From Pseudomonas frederiksbergensis (GTDB lineage: Bacteria > Pseudomonadota > Gammaproteobacteria > Pseudomonadales > Pseudomonadaceae), in contig NZ_FNTF01000002.1 in assembly GCF_900105495.1 (NCBI RefSeq), positions 1,153,501 through 1,217,500 on the forward strand: a stretch of DNA of 64,000 nucleotides, given 5' to 3'. The notes under the pieces are model-generated. The model ran no database searches. It saw only the letters and a program-made list of their open reading frames with translations, and was not told the origin of the DNA. Made by a program: the position numbers and the translations under genes. The stretch's first letter is position 1; each line of letters begins with the position of its first letter. Positions 24,495-32,179 of this stretch are shown here, one piece after another.

Positions 24495-24510
24495 AATTGA
24501 ACGCTGTCCC

Positions 24511-24606
24511 CCTGTGGGAGTGAGCCTGCTCGCGATAGCGTTGGATCAGTCAGCATAAATGTTGAATGTTATGGCCCTGTCGCGAGCAGGCTCGCTCCCA
24601 CAGGGG
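24511..24606. repeat. REP pair (inverted)
   Basis: Arms at about 24511-24539 and 24576-24605 are of the same GTGGGAGTGAGCCTGCTCGCGA family as the pair at 23396-23490, so the LysR gene is bracketed by REP pairs. Confidence 0.88.
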
Positions 24607-24714
24607 ATTTGTATTGCTGCATGGGGCGCACTTATAAACTGCCAATAAGTCAATTTTCGTAAGGTCTCGCGCTTCTTAAAATGCTTCGGTATTCAAACCC
24701 CGGAGCTTGCAGTC

Positions 24715-26250
24715 ATGACTTCCCTCACGGTCACGGCACCTCTCGCCGCGGCCAGCCCGGCTGCCGTCACGCCACCGGTTTTTGGTCCGCGGATCATCAT
24801 CGGCCTGGTGGGCGTGTTGTTGGCGGTGCTGGTGTCGGGCCTGAACGAGATGGTGACCAAGGTTGCCCTCGCCGACATCCGCGGCGCATTGGCCATCGGC
24901 TACGACGAAGGCACCTGGCTGGTCGCCAGTTACACCGCGACCTCGGTGGCCGCCATGGCCTTCGCACCTTGGTGCTCGGTGACGTTTTCGCTGCGGCGGT
25001 TCACCCTCTGCGCCATCAGCGCATTCACCCTGTTGGGCGTGTTGTGCCCGTTCGCTCCGAACTATGAAAGCCTGCTGGTCATGCGCACTGTGCAAGGCCT
25101 GGCAGGCGGTGCATTGCCGCCGATGCTGATGACCGTCGCGCTGCGCTTTTTGCCGGCCAACGTGAAGCTTTATGGTTTGGCCGGTTACGCCCTGACCGCG
25201 ACGTTCGGCCCGGGGCTTGGCACTCCGCTGGCCGGGTTGTGGACCGAACACGTCGGATGGCAATGGACCTTCTGGCAAATCATCGCACCGTGTCTGATCG
25301 CCATGGTCGCGGTGGCGTATGGCTTGCCCCAGGACCCGTTGCGCCTGGAGCGCTTCAAACAATTCAACTGGCGCGGCGTGCTGCTGGGTTTTCCGGCGAT
25401 CTGCATGCTGGTGATCGGTATTTTGCAAGGCAATCGGCTGGACTGGTTCGAGTCGAGCCTGATCTGCGGATTGCTCGGCGGTGGGTTGCTGCTGTTAGTA
25501 CTGTTCCTGATCAACGAATGGTCGCAACCAATGCCGTTTTTCAAGCTGCAGATGCTCGGCATCCGCAACCTGTCGTTCGCCTTGCTGACCTTGGCCGGGG
25601 TGTTGGTGGTGCTGCTGGCGGTGATCATCATTCCGTCCAGTTACCTGGCGCAAGTACAGGGTTATCGCCCGGTTCAGACCGCACCCATCATGTTGCTGGC
25701 AGCGCTGCCGCAGTTGATTGCGCTGCCGTTGGTGGCGGCGTTATGCAACCTGCGCTGGGTCGATTGCCGCTGGGTGCTGGGGATCGGCCTGAGCATGCTG
25801 ATGCTGTCCTGCATCGGTGGGTCGCAGCTGACGTCGGTGTGGATACGCGACGACTTCTACGTGCTGCAACTGCTGCAAATCTTCGGTCAGCCGATGGCGG
25901 TGCTGCCGCTGTTGATGCTCTCCACCGGCAGCATCAGCCCGATGGAAGGGCCCTTCGCTTCAGCCTGGTTCAACACCGTAAAAGGCCTGGCGGCGGTGAT
26001 CGCCACCGGTGTGCTGGAGGCGTTGACCACCTCAAGGCTGCATTTCCACTCGGTGATGCTGGTGGACAACCTCGGCAACTCACCCCTGGTCGACACCGAC
26101 AGCGCGGGCCTTGCCCATCGGCTGCATGAGCAGGCCGTGGTGCTGACGGCCTCGGATCTTTATCTGTGCATGGCCGGCGTCGCACTGGCGCTGATCCTGC
26201 TGATTTTCTGGCTGCCGACGCGGATCTATCCGCCGCGCGCGCCGACTTGA
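24715..26250 (+). CDS. DHA2-family MFS multidrug efflux transporter (EmrB-like)
   Basis: This 511-residue inner-membrane protein has about 14 hydrophobic helices, the size and topology of the DHA2 (EmrB/QacA) proton-driven drug pumps. The segment MVTKVALADIRGALAIGYDEGTW resembles the periplasmic loop after helix 1 of EmrB proteins. FGPGLGTPLAGLWTEHVGWQWTFWQ in the helix 5 region is the antiporter-type motif C area of DHA2 pumps. The ATG is preceded by GGAG. An EmrA-type adaptor and an outer-membrane factor follow directly, so the three should form a tripartite pump; the drug substrate is not known. Confidence 0.9.
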   Translation: MTSLTVTAPLAAASPAAVTPPVFGPRIIIGLVGVLLAVLVSGLNEMVTKVALADIRGALAIGYDEGTWLVASYTATSVAAMAFAPWCSVTFSLRRFTLCAISAFTLLGVLCPFAPNYESLLVMRTVQGLAGGALPPMLMTVALRFLPANVKLYGLAGYALTATFGPGLGTPLAGLWTEHVGWQWTFWQIIAPCLIAMVAVAYGLPQDPLRLERFKQFNWRGVLLGFPAICMLVIGILQGNRLDWFESSLICGLLGGGLLLLVLFLINEWSQPMPFFKLQMLGIRNLSFALLTLAGVLVVLLAVIIIPSSYLAQVQGYRPVQTAPIMLLAALPQLIALPLVAALCNLRWVDCRWVLGIGLSMLMLSCIGGSQLTSVWIRDDFYVLQLLQIFGQPMAVLPLLMLSTGSISPMEGPFASAWFNTVKGLAAVIATGVLEALTTSRLHFHSVMLVDNLGNSPLVDTDSAGLAHRLHEQAVVLTASDLYLCMAGVALALILLIFWLPTRIYPPRAPT

Positions 26251-26276
26251 ATGCTTCACTGAAACAGAAGGTTTTC

Positions 26277-27341
26277 ATGACGACTCAATCAAAGCAAAAA
26301 GTGGCCGTTGGCATCGCCGCGGTGGTGGCGCTCGGTGTGCTGGTGTATTGGCTGGCGCCCGGCCTGTTCGGCAAGCGCACGCAACAGAACACCAATGACG
26401 CCTTTGTCTCGGCGGACTTCACGCTGGTGGTGCCGCGCGTGGCCGGGTTCATCAAGGAAGTGCTGGTGGAGGACAACCAGCAGGTCAAGGCCGGGCAGCT
26501 GCTGGCGTTGATTGATGACCGGGATTTGCGTGCCGCCGCCCAAGCGGCAGACGCTGAAACCCTGGTGGCCAGGGCGCAACTGCAAAATGCCCGTGCGACC
26601 CTTGAACGTCAGGCTTCGGTGATCGCTCAAGCCCAGGCCACGGTCGTGTCGGCCAAGGCTGAAATGGCCTTCGCCGAGCATGAATTGAACCGCTACAACC
26701 ATCTCGCCGGAGTGGGCGCCGGCACGGTGCAGAACGCCCAACAAGCGCGTACTCGCATCGATCAGGCCACCGCGCGGCTGGCTAACGTGACGGCGGTGCT
26801 GGCGGCGGAACGCAAACAGGTGGAGATCCTCACCGCCCAGCGTGACGCGGCGGAAGGCGGGCTGAAACGGGCGCAAGCGGCGCTGGAAATGGCCAGCTAC
26901 GAGCTGTCCTACACACGCATCGTTGCACCTCAGGACGGTATGGTCGGCGAGCGCGCCGTTCGGGTCGGCGCCTATGTCACGCCGGGGAGCAAAATCCTCG
27001 CGGTGGTGCCGCTTGCGCAGGCCTATGTGGTCGCCAATTTTCAGGAGACTCAACTGACCGACGTGCAGCCGGGGCAGGACGTGCAAGTGCGTGTCGACAG
27101 CCTCGGCGGCCAGGCCCTGAGCGGTCGCGTCGAGAGCATCGCACCGGCCACGGGTGTGACGTTCGCCTCGGTCAAGCCGGACAACGCCACCGGCAATTTC
27201 ACCAAGGTGGTGCAGCGGATTCCGGTGAAAATCGTCCTTGATCCGGGTCAGCCATTGGCGGAGCGGTTGCGGGTCGGGATGTCGGTGGAGGCGAGGATTG
27301 ATACTGCCAGTGCCGATAAGCGTGAGGTTGTTCAACGGTGA
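26277..27341 (+). CDS. EmrA/HlyD-family periplasmic adaptor of the MFS pump
   Basis: This 354-residue membrane fusion protein has one N-terminal transmembrane helix (about 10-30). Next comes the lipoyl-like half (N-T-N-D-A-F-V-S-A-D-F, the EmrA hallmark, near 40-50), a coiled-coil hairpin (about 90-190) and a beta-barrel. I start at ATG 26277, 27 bp after the MFS stop; upstream in-frame ATGs lie inside the MFS gene. Its TGA stop overlaps the GTG of the next gene (GTGA), suggesting coupled translation. Confidence 0.9.
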   Translation: MTTQSKQKVAVGIAAVVALGVLVYWLAPGLFGKRTQQNTNDAFVSADFTLVVPRVAGFIKEVLVEDNQQVKAGQLLALIDDRDLRAAAQAADAETLVARAQLQNARATLERQASVIAQAQATVVSAKAEMAFAEHELNRYNHLAGVGAGTVQNAQQARTRIDQATARLANVTAVLAAERKQVEILTAQRDAAEGGLKRAQAALEMASYELSYTRIVAPQDGMVGERAVRVGAYVTPGSKILAVVPLAQAYVVANFQETQLTDVQPGQDVQVRVDSLGGQALSGRVESIAPATGVTFASVKPDNATGNFTKVVQRIPVKIVLDPGQPLAERLRVGMSVEARIDTASADKREVVQR

Positions 27342-28918
27342 TTATTTTCGGTAGACATCCATCCCTGTGGCGAGGGGGCTTGCCCCCGTTGGGCCGCGAA
27401 GCGGCCCCAAAAGCTGCGAGCGCTTCGCACTCGAACGGGGGCAAGCCCCCTCGCCACAAGAGCCGCTTTCCTTCAGTAGCTATTGTGTTGAGTCTGTTTT
27501 CACTGAACGCCTGCACCGTCGGCCCGGACTTTCAAAAGCCTCAACCCCAGCAAATCACCGAGTGGTCGAAACCGTCAAAGTCCGCCCCCAGCCAAGCCAT
27601 CGCCGACACCATGGACGAACGCTGGTGGGACGTCTTCCACGATCCAAAACTCTCGGCCCTGACCCAACGCGCCCTGACCGACAACCTCGACCTGAAACTC
27701 GCCAGCAGCCGCTTGCAGCAAAGCCGCGCTGTGCGTCAGGTGATCACCGCCAACCGTTACCCGAACACCGCCGCCACTGGCAGCTACGGGCGTAAACGCA
27801 ACAGCGGCGAAGGCTTGAACGATCCGTCGGGACACAACGGCGACTCGGCGTATAACTTGTGGGATGGAGGTTTCTCCGCGTCCTGGGAACTGGATTTCTG
27901 GGGTCGTGTGCGCCGCGAAACCGAAGCGGCTGACGCGACCCTGGAAGTCGCGGAAAACGACCGGCGCGGCGTGCTGTTGTCGGTGCTCGCAGAAACCGTC
28001 CAGGACTACATTCAGCTGCGCGGTGTGCAAAGTACCCGCGCCGTCACTGAGGAGAACCTCGACGTCGCCCGCCACAGCCTGAAACTCTCGCAACTGCGCC
28101 TGGCCGACGGTGTCGCCACCGACCTGGATGTCGCCGAGGCCGCCGCCCAGGTAGCGGCCATCGAATCGCGCCTGCCCGCGCTGGAGCAGCGCCAGTCGCA
28201 ACTGATCAACGCCTTGAGCCTGTTGATGGGCGAGCCGCCGCAAGCGCTGTCTGCCGAGTTATCCACAGACGCCCCGGTGCCGCAAACCCCGCGTCAGGTC
28301 GCTATCGGTCTGCCGTCGCAACTGGCCGAACGCCGCCCGGACATCCGCCAGGCCGAAGCCCGCCTGCATGCCGCGACCGCGAACATCGGTGTGGCCAAGG
28401 GTGATTTCTATCCGCGAATCACCCTGTCGGGCAACATCGGTTCGCAAGCCATGCAACTCAGCGATTTCGGCTCCTGGGGCTCGCGCTCTTTCGGTATCGG
28501 CCCGCAATTCAGCTTGCCGTTGTTTGACGGCGGTCGTCTGCGCGGCGTGCTGCACTTGCGCGAAGCCCAACAACAGGAAGCCGCCATCGCCTACCAGCAA
28601 ACCGTGCTGCGCGCCTGGCATGAAATCGACGATCAACTGACCGCCTACAACGCCAGCCAACTGCGCCGCGACAGCCTTGCCGAAGCCGTGCGCCAGAACC
28701 AGATCGCCCTGCGCACCGCGCAGCAGCAATATGTGGAAGGGGTGGTGGATTTCGTTAACGTACTGACGGTGCAAGGCGCGCTGTTGGCGACTCAGGAGCA
28801 GTTTGTGGAGAGTTCGACCGGGGTGTCGCTGGCGATGGTCGGGTTGTACAAGGCGTTGGGTGGGGGATGGGAGTCGGTGTATCCGTTGGCGGATATTGTT
28901 ACCAATAATCCGGTTTGA
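27338..28918 (+). CDS. NodT/OprM-type outer membrane efflux lipoprotein with a REP element in its 5' coding region
   Basis: This is the outer-membrane channel of the MFS pump. A lipobox L-N-A-C lies at residues 55-58 of the 526-residue frame, followed by TVGPDFQKP and two OEP repeats; GAEQYVEGVVDFVNVLTV-like sequence near the end is typical of NodT proteins. The GTG at 27338 overlaps the emrA stop. However, residues about 9-42 are encoded by an inverted REP pair (27363-27460) and are unlike any signal peptide. The only downstream starts (GTG 27485, TTG 27488) would leave almost no n-region before the lipobox. So the REP either extended the signal peptide or displaced the original start. The 3' end overlaps the convergent NYN gene by 20 bp. 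Confidence 0.82.
   Translation: MIIFGRHPSLWRGGLPPLGREAAPKAASASHSNGGKPPRHKSRFPSVAIVLSLFSLNACTVGPDFQKPQPQQITEWSKPSKSAPSQAIADTMDERWWDVFHDPKLSALTQRALTDNLDLKLASSRLQQSRAVRQVITANRYPNTAATGSYGRKRNSGEGLNDPSGHNGDSAYNLWDGGFSASWELDFWGRVRRETEAADATLEVAENDRRGVLLSVLAETVQDYIQLRGVQSTRAVTEENLDVARHSLKLSQLRLADGVATDLDVAEAAAQVAAIESRLPALEQRQSQLINALSLLMGEPPQALSAELSTDAPVPQTPRQVAIGLPSQLAERRPDIRQAEARLHAATANIGVAKGDFYPRITLSGNIGSQAMQLSDFGSWGSRSFGIGPQFSLPLFDGGRLRGVLHLREAQQQEAAIAYQQTVLRAWHEIDDQLTAYNASQLRRDSLAEAVRQNQIALRTAQQQYVEGVVDFVNVLTVQGALLATQEQFVESSTGVSLAMVGLYKALGGGWESVYPLADIVTNNPV
27363..27460. repeat. REP pair (inverted) inside the nodT-like 5' coding region
   Basis: Arms CTGTGGCGAGGGGGCTTGCC (from 27365) and its complement (to about 27459) flank an inner hairpin GGGCCGC-GAAG-CGGCCCC at 27391-27408. 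This family differs in sequence from the REPs at 23396 and 24511. Confidence 0.88.
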
Positions 28919-29588
28919 TCGCCGGAGTCTTACGGGTAGGTACCTTGTCTGGAAACTGGTGTGACCGCAGCTCTTCTGCAGAGATGACTCTGCGCATCCA
29001 ATGGGAATGTTCCTTCAGCGAGCCTGGTGGGGTTCGTTTGAACCCTGTTCTGTACGGAAGAACGACACCCACTGTCATTTGGGGAAAGTCTTCTCGGATA
29101 GCTCTCAGCGCGGGGGCCATGTCTGTATCCCCGGAAACTAAAACCAGTTGTTGGATGCCTTCAGCACCATTGACCTTGGCTTGTCTGGCTGCTGCGCGAT
29201 ACATGCTTATTGCAATATGGACGTCGGTTTCCTTTTCCTCGAGCTTCCATATGGCAGTTGTATCTTGGCGTGAGGCGCCGATCTTCTTGTTGATAAATCG
29301 GGGTGCGCGCGCAGGTTCAAGTTGGTGGCGACCATAATGAACGGCAACATTGTGAGCCCTCAGGGCACGGACGTAAGTGTCTTGAGCCTCTTTGGAAACG
29401 ATGCCGCGAGTAGCCAGCTCTGGTTTAACCGAGGATGTGAAGTAGTCAATTGAGGCTAGCGAGCTCTGAGGATTTTCAATATGGGCGATATGCGCCAGTA
29501 ACTGCGGCAGATTTAGCCATTTGTAAGGTGTGTCTGCCAGCAACCCGTAGAACACGTTGTAGCCATCAACAAAGAATGCAGTGCGCAC
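28899..29588 (-). CDS. NYN-domain (PIN-like) putative RNase
   Basis: This 229-residue protein belongs to the NYN/LabA (DUF88-like) family of PIN-fold metal-dependent nucleases. The acidic positions expected of the fold are present: FFVDGYN (D8), EEKETDVHIAISM in the middle, and LVSGDTDMAPAL near residue 150. The GTG start has GAGG 9 nt upstream. The sequence is visibly more AT-rich than its neighbours and the gene runs against the flanking operons, which may indicate transfer. A palindromic terminator lies only about 20 bp upstream of its start. RNA cleavage is known for relatives; the target here is unknown. Confidence 0.85.
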   Translation of the reverse strand: MRTAFFVDGYNVFYGLLADTPYKWLNLPQLLAHIAHIENPQSSLASIDYFTSSVKPELATRGIVSKEAQDTYVRALRAHNVAVHYGRHQLEPARAPRFINKKIGASRQDTTAIWKLEEKETDVHIAISMYRAAARQAKVNGAEGIQQLVLVSGDTDMAPALRAIREDFPQMTVGVVLPYRTGFKRTPPGSLKEHSHWMRRVISAEELRSHQFPDKVPTRKTPAIKPDYW

Positions 29589-29608
29589 AAATCCAATCCT
29601 CAGAAACG

Positions 29609-29634
29609 AAAAAACCGGCCGAAGCCGGTTTTTT
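29609..29634. terminator. Bidirectional intrinsic terminator
   Basis: AAAAAACCGGC-CGAA-GCCGGTTTTTT-type perfect hairpin with A and T runs on both sides. It sits just upstream of the NYN gene start on the minus strand, so it would end a transcript arriving from 29640-30020 rather than the NYN transcript. Confidence 0.8.
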
Positions 29635-30089
29635 CACCCCAACTGCCAGAGAACTGAATCTCTGCGTACGGGGTTGAGTAGTGCGCTGATCCTAAATTGA
29701 GTGCGTTACGCACGTCAACCATCGAGTCATCAAGGCTCCGCTCAACTGGATCTTTTCCAGCTCCGGCGAGCCAGTTTTGTGCAGTTGCCGGGGCGAGGGT
29801 CAAGGCGTGAATTGCCTCATCTGTTAATGATTGTTACGACAGAAGGTAAGACGTGATGCAGGGCTAGCAACAGCGCAAAACGTCTATCACTCTCTTCAAT
29901 TTTGACTGAGCGATGGTTCCCAATTTCGTGTGGGATTTGGTACCCAGCCCTCATGGCGGAAAGATTAATTTCAGCACTCTGAAAATTTTGTCCTTTTTGA
30001 AACATTACATTTCTATCCAATAACGCCCATCCGCTTGACGCCCACCCACGCTGTCATAGACTCCGCTCATCCGTCAGGGAGTTACGGTT
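29635..30089. other. AT-richer stretch with two doubtful small reading frames
   Basis: About 455 bp lie between the terminator and the HlyD gene. On the minus strand two 67-residue frames occur, at 29817-30020 (begins MDRNVMFQKGQNFQ) and 29600-29803 (begins MTLAPATAQNWLAGAG). I recognise neither. The second runs through the terminator hairpin, so its last residues are hairpin-encoded. They could be remnants of a gene that once lay upstream of the NYN gene. The promoter for the operon starting at 30090 should also be here. Confidence 0.4.
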
Positions 30090-30863
30090 ATGCGGCGTGT
30101 TCGTGTGTGGGTTATTGGATTGACCTTGGTAACGTGCGCAGTCCAGGCGCAAACGCCTGCGCCCGACGATCCGCTGCTGGACAGCAGCGCCAGTGCAAAC
30201 GTCAGCAGTGAGGCCCGTGGCGTGCTGCGTGCCCGGGATCAGGCGGTGCTCGCCAGTGAGTTGTCCGGACGTATTGTCGAGTTGCCGTTCAGTGAGGGCG
30301 AGTCGTTCAAGAAGGGCGACACCCTGGCGCGTTTCGATTGTTCGGCTTATCAAGCCCAACTCAATGCGGCCCAGGCTGCCAGCCGTGGCGCCGGTGAAGA
30401 GCTGTCCCACAACAAGCAGTTGGCGGCGTTGAATTCGGTCGGGCGTTTTGAAGTGGCGCGGGCCGCGGCCAAGGTCAGTGAGACTCAGGCGCAATCCCAG
30501 GTTTATCAGGTTCAGGTCAAACGCTGCAGCGTGCTGGCGCCGTTCGATGGCCAGGTTGTCGAGCGCAAGGTCAAGCGTTATGAAAGCGTCGCTGCCGGCA
30601 CGCCGTTACTGGACGTGGTCGACAACCGTACCCTGGAAATTCATCTGCTGGTGCCGTCGCGCTGGATGTCCCGGCTCAAGCCTGGCCAGACCTTCAGCTT
30701 TGTTCCCGATGAAACCGGTCAGCCACTGAATGCCACGGTTAAACGCCTCGGCGCGCGGATTGACGAAGGCAGTCAGACCTTGCTGTTGGTGGCGACGCTT
30801 CCCAGCGCCAACGGTTTGCTGGCCGGCATGAGTGGCACTGCACGTTTCGCGGAGCTTAAATGA
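30090..30863 (+). CDS. Periplasmic HlyD/RND-type adaptor (short)
   Basis: This 257-residue secreted adaptor has a signal peptide ending near residue 20 (TLVTCAVQA|QTP). The lipoyl-like strand LASELSGRIVELPFSEGESFKKGDTLARFD is followed by a short helical hairpin and a beta-barrel (APFDGQVVERKVKRYESVAAGTPLL). It has no transmembrane anchor besides the signal and is shorter than usual adaptors. It is the first of three tightly packed genes: its stop overlaps the next ATG (ATGA at 30860). A GGGAG ribosome site precedes it. Predicted role: part of a periplasmic conduit with the next two products. Confidence 0.85.
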   Translation: MRRVRVWVIGLTLVTCAVQAQTPAPDDPLLDSSASANVSSEARGVLRARDQAVLASELSGRIVELPFSEGESFKKGDTLARFDCSAYQAQLNAAQAASRGAGEELSHNKQLAALNSVGRFEVARAAAKVSETQAQSQVYQVQVKRCSVLAPFDGQVVERKVKRYESVAAGTPLLDVVDNRTLEIHLLVPSRWMSRLKPGQTFSFVPDETGQPLNATVKRLGARIDEGSQTLLLVATLPSANGLLAGMSGTARFAELK

Positions 30864-32179
30864 ACGCGCCCGTCGCGGGCGGCGCAGAGCAAGTATTCGC
30901 AAGGTTTCTGGATCTCGAACGCCTGACTCGCGCCGCTCGTACGCCTGTGCAATTGGCCTATAGCCTGGTCAATGACGGTCAGGCGCTGTTCGGCTTTCGC
31001 CACGCGGCGCTGGTGATTGCCGGTAAGGTGCAGGCCGTGACGGGCGTCAGTGCGGTGGAGCCGAATGCGCCATTCGTGGCGTTTGTCGAGCAGGCCGTGG
31101 CGCAGTTGTTCAAGCGCGAGATGCTGAAACAGGCGCGGGTGATTCCGCCGAATGTTCTTGGCGAATCGATTCGGGCGGACTGGCAAAGTCTTTGCGCCGC
31201 TCAGGTGTTCTGGCTGCCACTGATCGATCACCAGGGCGAGGTATTTGGCGGTTTGTGGTTGGCGCGGGATCTGCCGTGGAATCCTTCCGAGCAAGTGTTG
31301 CTGTCGCAATTGGGTGACACCTACAGCCATGCCTGGCTGGCATTGCAACCGCGCAAACCGTGGCGACTGCGCTGGACGCGAAAACGTCAGGTAGCGCTGG
31401 TCGCGGTGGTGTTGCTCGGGCTGCTGATTCCGGTGCGGCAATCGGTGCTGGCGCCGGCCGAGGTTGTTCCGCTGGGTGGCCGAGTCGTTGCGGCGCCGCT
31501 GGACGGGGTGATCGCCGAATTCCTGGTCAAACCCAATCAGACGGTGAAAGCCGGCGACCTGTTGTTGCGCTTTGAAAGCACCACGCTCAGGGCCCAGGCC
31601 GATGTGGCCGCGCGCGCCTTGGGCGTTGCTGAAGCTGAGTTGAAGGCCAATTCCCAACGCTCGTTCGCCGATGCTGAATCGAGCTCGAAAATCGATCTGC
31701 TGGCCGCACGCGTCGAGCAAAAACGTGCTGAACGGGATTACGCCCGTGAACTGCTCAAACGCAGCGAAGTGCGCGCCGAACGGGCCGGTATTGCGGTGTT
31801 CGCCGACGCGGAACGCTGGACCGGTAAACCGGTGCAGACCGGCGAGCGGCTGATGGAAATCGCCGACCCGACCCAGGCTGAGTTGCGCATCGAACTGGCG
31901 GTGGGCGATGCGATTTCGCTGGAGCCAGGCGCGCAAGTTGCGCTGTTTCTCGACAGTGACCCATTGCAACGGCATTTGGCCCGACTTGAACGCGCAGCTT
32001 ACGAAGCACAACCCACGGCCGGCGGGCAGCTGGCTTATCGTCTCGACGCCAGTTTCCAGCAGACGCCACCGCGCATCGGGCTGCGAGGCACGGCGAAAGT
32101 CTTCGGTGACCGTGCGCCGCTGGCGCTGTACCTGTTACGTAAACCTTTGGCCGGTTTGCGCCAGAGCGTAGGGCTTTAG
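30860..32179 (+). CDS. Inner-membrane HlyD-like protein with an N-terminal GAF-like domain
   Basis: This 439-residue protein has an unusual two-part layout. Residues about 10-165 look like a cytoplasmic GAF-type sensory domain (LTRAARTPVQLAYSLVNDGQ, then VFWLPLIDHQGEVFGGLWLAR). A basic stretch and one transmembrane helix follow (about 175-200, QVALVAVVLLGLLIPV). The periplasmic part is HlyD-like: lipoyl strand GGRVVAAPLDGVIAEFLVKP, a coiled coil, and FADAERWTGKPVQTGERLMEIADP. It overlaps the preceding gene by 4 bp and abuts the M50 gene with no gap. GAF domains usually bind small molecules or mediate dimerisation, so export might be gated by a signal; that is inference. Confidence 0.78.
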   Translation: MNAPVAGGAEQVFARFLDLERLTRAARTPVQLAYSLVNDGQALFGFRHAALVIAGKVQAVTGVSAVEPNAPFVAFVEQAVAQLFKREMLKQARVIPPNVLGESIRADWQSLCAAQVFWLPLIDHQGEVFGGLWLARDLPWNPSEQVLLSQLGDTYSHAWLALQPRKPWRLRWTRKRQVALVAVVLLGLLIPVRQSVLAPAEVVPLGGRVVAAPLDGVIAEFLVKPNQTVKAGDLLLRFESTTLRAQADVAARALGVAEAELKANSQRSFADAESSSKIDLLAARVEQKRAERDYARELLKRSEVRAERAGIAVFADAERWTGKPVQTGERLMEIADPTQAELRIELAVGDAISLEPGAQVALFLDSDPLQRHLARLERAAYEAQPTAGGQLAYRLDASFQQTPPRIGLRGTAKVFGDRAPLALYLLRKPLAGLRQSVGL

